Origin: Myrica gale
Taxonomy: Eukaryota > Streptophyta > Magnoliopsida > Fagales > Myricaceae
Assembly: GCA_963930655.1 (NCBI GenBank)
Contig: OZ005612.1
Coordinates: forward strand, 11,227,001 to 11,291,000
Length of the DNA stretch: 64,000 nt
Direction of reading: 5' to 3'
The first letter of the stretch is position 1. Every line of letters begins with the position of its first letter. The notes under the pieces are model-generated. The model saw nothing but the letters and a program-made list of their open reading frames with translations, made no database searches and was not told where the DNA came from. This document shows, in pieces, positions 62,425 through 64,000 of this stretch. Both the position numbers and the translations under genes were made by a program.

Positions 62425-63020
62425 CTTCGGTTTGTGTAAAAATGTAGGATTTTAGAGAAGTTGTGAATATTTATGTTGAATAGTATTTTATTGGTGTTTG
62501 TATAAAGTGGAGAGAGAAATGATTTGATGTAATTGTTTAATAAAAAAATATTGGAGTTATGTGAACAAGTATAAAGAGAAAAAATTTATGTTGAATAAAA
62601 AAGTAAAAAATTATTGGAGATTGTGTAAAATGTATTAATGTTTGTATTTGAATTCTGAATATGTTCGGTGGTAATTTTGTGAAATGTGAATTCTGAAAAA
62701 TGTAGGAAACTAACATGACAGGGATATGTTCGTTTTCACACTTTTTTCAGGATTCTAAGTATATTCACAAATCTACCACCGAACATATTTAGAATTCAAA
62801 CACAAACAACAATACATTTTACATAATCTCCAACAATTTTTTAATTTTTTATTCAACATAAATTTTCTCTCTCTATACTTTTTAACATAACTCTAATACT
62901 TTTTTATTAAACAACTACATCAAATCATTTCTCTCTCCACTTCACATAAACACTAATAAAATACTATTCAATATAAAAATTCACAACTTCTCTGAAATCC
63001 TACGTTTTTACTCAACTCAG
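62425..63020. mobile_element. Long-hairpin MITE-like element upstream of HUA2
   Basis: Inverted arms of about 250 bp (62428-62690 and 62765-63012) with a loop of about 80 bp. TGTAGGATTTTAGAGAAGTT at 62444 pairs with AACTTCTCTGAAATCCTACG near 62986, and GAATATGTTCGGTGGTA pairs with TACCACCGAACATATTT. No target duplication resolved. Confidence 0.7.
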
Positions 63021-63583
63021 ACATAACCCTAGTGTTAAACCAGATGGACCAATTTCCAAAGGGCACAAATCTACTCCAAAACGACACAAGGCGTAAAAGC
63101 ATTCCTCACAAATCACAATAAGCCGAACCGAAACACCATCTCCGAACACAAGAGAGAGGCTCGCATCGAAGTCTCAAAAGGCTCATATCATATGCCAGGA
63201 ATACCTTAATACCTCAAGGAAATCTACGTAATTACAACTACATCCCCAACCTCAACCCATCACCCTGTCACAAAATTGTATTCTCTGTCTTCCTACCTCT
63301 CTCCAACCGCAATCTCTCTATCTCTATCTGCGATTCCACAGTCTCTCTCTCTCTCTCGCCCTGTCTCTATTCCTGCGATTCCAAAATTCTAGGATTCCTC
63401 TGATGCCCTAGCGCCTCCAGCGCCGGTGCCACTCTCCTCCGGCGGCACGTCCGGCAACGACGACTCCTTGGTCTTCGTGTTAAGGATTTGTCTAGGGTTT
63501 TTCGTGCTAAAAACCTCCTAAAGCCGATTCGATCGTGAGGAGGAAGTCTTCAATTTAGGGTTTTTGCGGCTCCGGCGAGCGCC
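63021..63583 (+). promoter_or_regulatory. HUA2 promoter and 5' UTR region
   Basis: TC-rich tracts (63290-63370, TCTCTCTCTCTC) typical of plant core promoters and leaders precede a GC-rich leader. No clear TATA box. The transcription start is not determinable by eye. Confidence 0.45.
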
Positions 63584-63697
63584 ATGCCTCCGGCTCGTAG
63601 ACGCGGAGCGGCGAACAAGGCTAAGGACAAGAGTCAGTTAAGTCTGGGTGATCTTGTCCTCGCCAAGGTCAAGGGCTTCCCCGCCTGGCCTGCCAAG
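63584..63697 (+). CDS. HUA2: HUA2-like PWWP-domain protein, first exon (3'-partial)
   Basis: ATG at 63584 opens MPPARRRGAANKAKDKS followed by LGDLVLAKVKGFPAWPAK, the start of a PWWP domain (chromatin reader) with the FPAWPA signature, then GT at 63698. In Arabidopsis HUA2 and its HULK relatives the PWWP domain sits at the extreme N-terminus as here, followed by a pre-mRNA CTD-interacting domain; they affect flowering through MADS-box transcripts. The rest of the gene lies right of the window, and I do not see exon 2 by 64000. Assignment to HUA2 over other PWWP proteins rests on the N-terminus and on adjacency to CLPP2. Confidence 0.8.
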
Positions 63698-64000
63698 GTC
63701 TTTGTTTTCTTTCTTCTGCGCTTTCCATTTATCAGAATTCTAATTTCTTCTTGGTGCTGGTTGTATGAATGTTTGTGCTTTTAGTTTCTTTCGTTTTTTT
63801 CTAAACGAGTAATAAGATGATAAACTTGCTCTCTGCTCTTATTTATCACCTTACTGGATGAATTGAGATAGTAAAAGTGTTTGCGCTTTCCGTCGCATGT
63901 CTGCGTGATGCGTTTGATTGTTGCCAACTTGTGTGATCGGGGTTCTGTAACCATGGTTGCTGTGCCCTTTTCTTTACAAACAGAAGAACTTCAGATTCTG

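Noticed and set aside
63983-64000. Possible second HUA2 exon after a CAG at the window edge
   Set aside because: The translated bases (KNFRF) do not match the PWWP continuation expected after FPAWPAK.

Overview
The window is nuclear DNA of a flowering plant, most likely a woody eudicot with a TE-rich genome (inference from gene content, intron structure and TE families). Three host genes are recognised, all on the + strand. The first is the 3' part of the gene for the 24-kDa [2Fe-2S] subunit of mitochondrial complex I (NDUFV2), with seven coding exons split over 52-23775. The second is a complete two-exon mitochondrial ClpP protease gene (CLPP2 type, 49986-51121). The third is the first exon of a HUA2-like PWWP-domain gene (63584-63697), which runs off the right edge. 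CLPP2 and HUA2 are also neighbours in Arabidopsis, so this end of the window is probably conserved gene space.

Nearly everything else is transposable elements, many nested and dateable from their target-site duplications (TSDs). NDUFV2 intron 2 (2055-14135, 12.1 kb) holds a minus-strand LINE (3026-13300) cut in two places. One cut is a nearly full-length minus-strand LINE (3693 to about 9123). The other is a plus-strand LINE that kept ORF1 and the 3' tail but lost ORF2 (9173-11625). The following large intron (14586-23298, 8.7 kb) holds a degraded minus-strand Ty3-type element whose RT region is split by a small hAT (15917-16499). Its interior is split by a 5.4-kb solo-LTR-like element (17036-22424), which itself contains a second ORF1-only LINE (18339-20333) with an open 506-codon frame.

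Between NDUFV2 and CLPP2 (23.8-49.9 kb) the sequence is almost all TEs. It holds a hAT transposase remnant, two Mutator-like elements with tandemly doubled terminal inverted repeats and exact 9-bp TSDs (25807-27084, 32095-33163), and a copia-type solo LTR (27803-28555) with a longer relative (41908-43174). It also holds an LTR-like repeat carrying an array of the palindrome GTGTCGACAC (29311-31195), a Myb/SANT-like pseudogene, a 3.7-kb solo-LTR-like element whose end was duplicated after insertion (35356-39097), a CACTA-type mini-element, and a hAT (45946-48786) with an insertion in it.

Between CLPP2 and HUA2 lie a Tip100-type hAT (55016-56066) and a 5.0-kb hAT (56229-61258) whose transposase reads through except for two stops. 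That hAT contains a fragment of the GTGTCGACAC repeat family ending in a perfect 44-bp inverted repeat. A long hairpin element (about 62425-63020) sits just upstream of HUA2.

I found no CRISPR array, rRNA or tRNA gene. The observations I rate highest are the ORF1-only LINEs, the Mutator-like elements with doubled arms, and the arrays of TCGA-centred palindromes. All boundaries and reading frames were worked out by eye.
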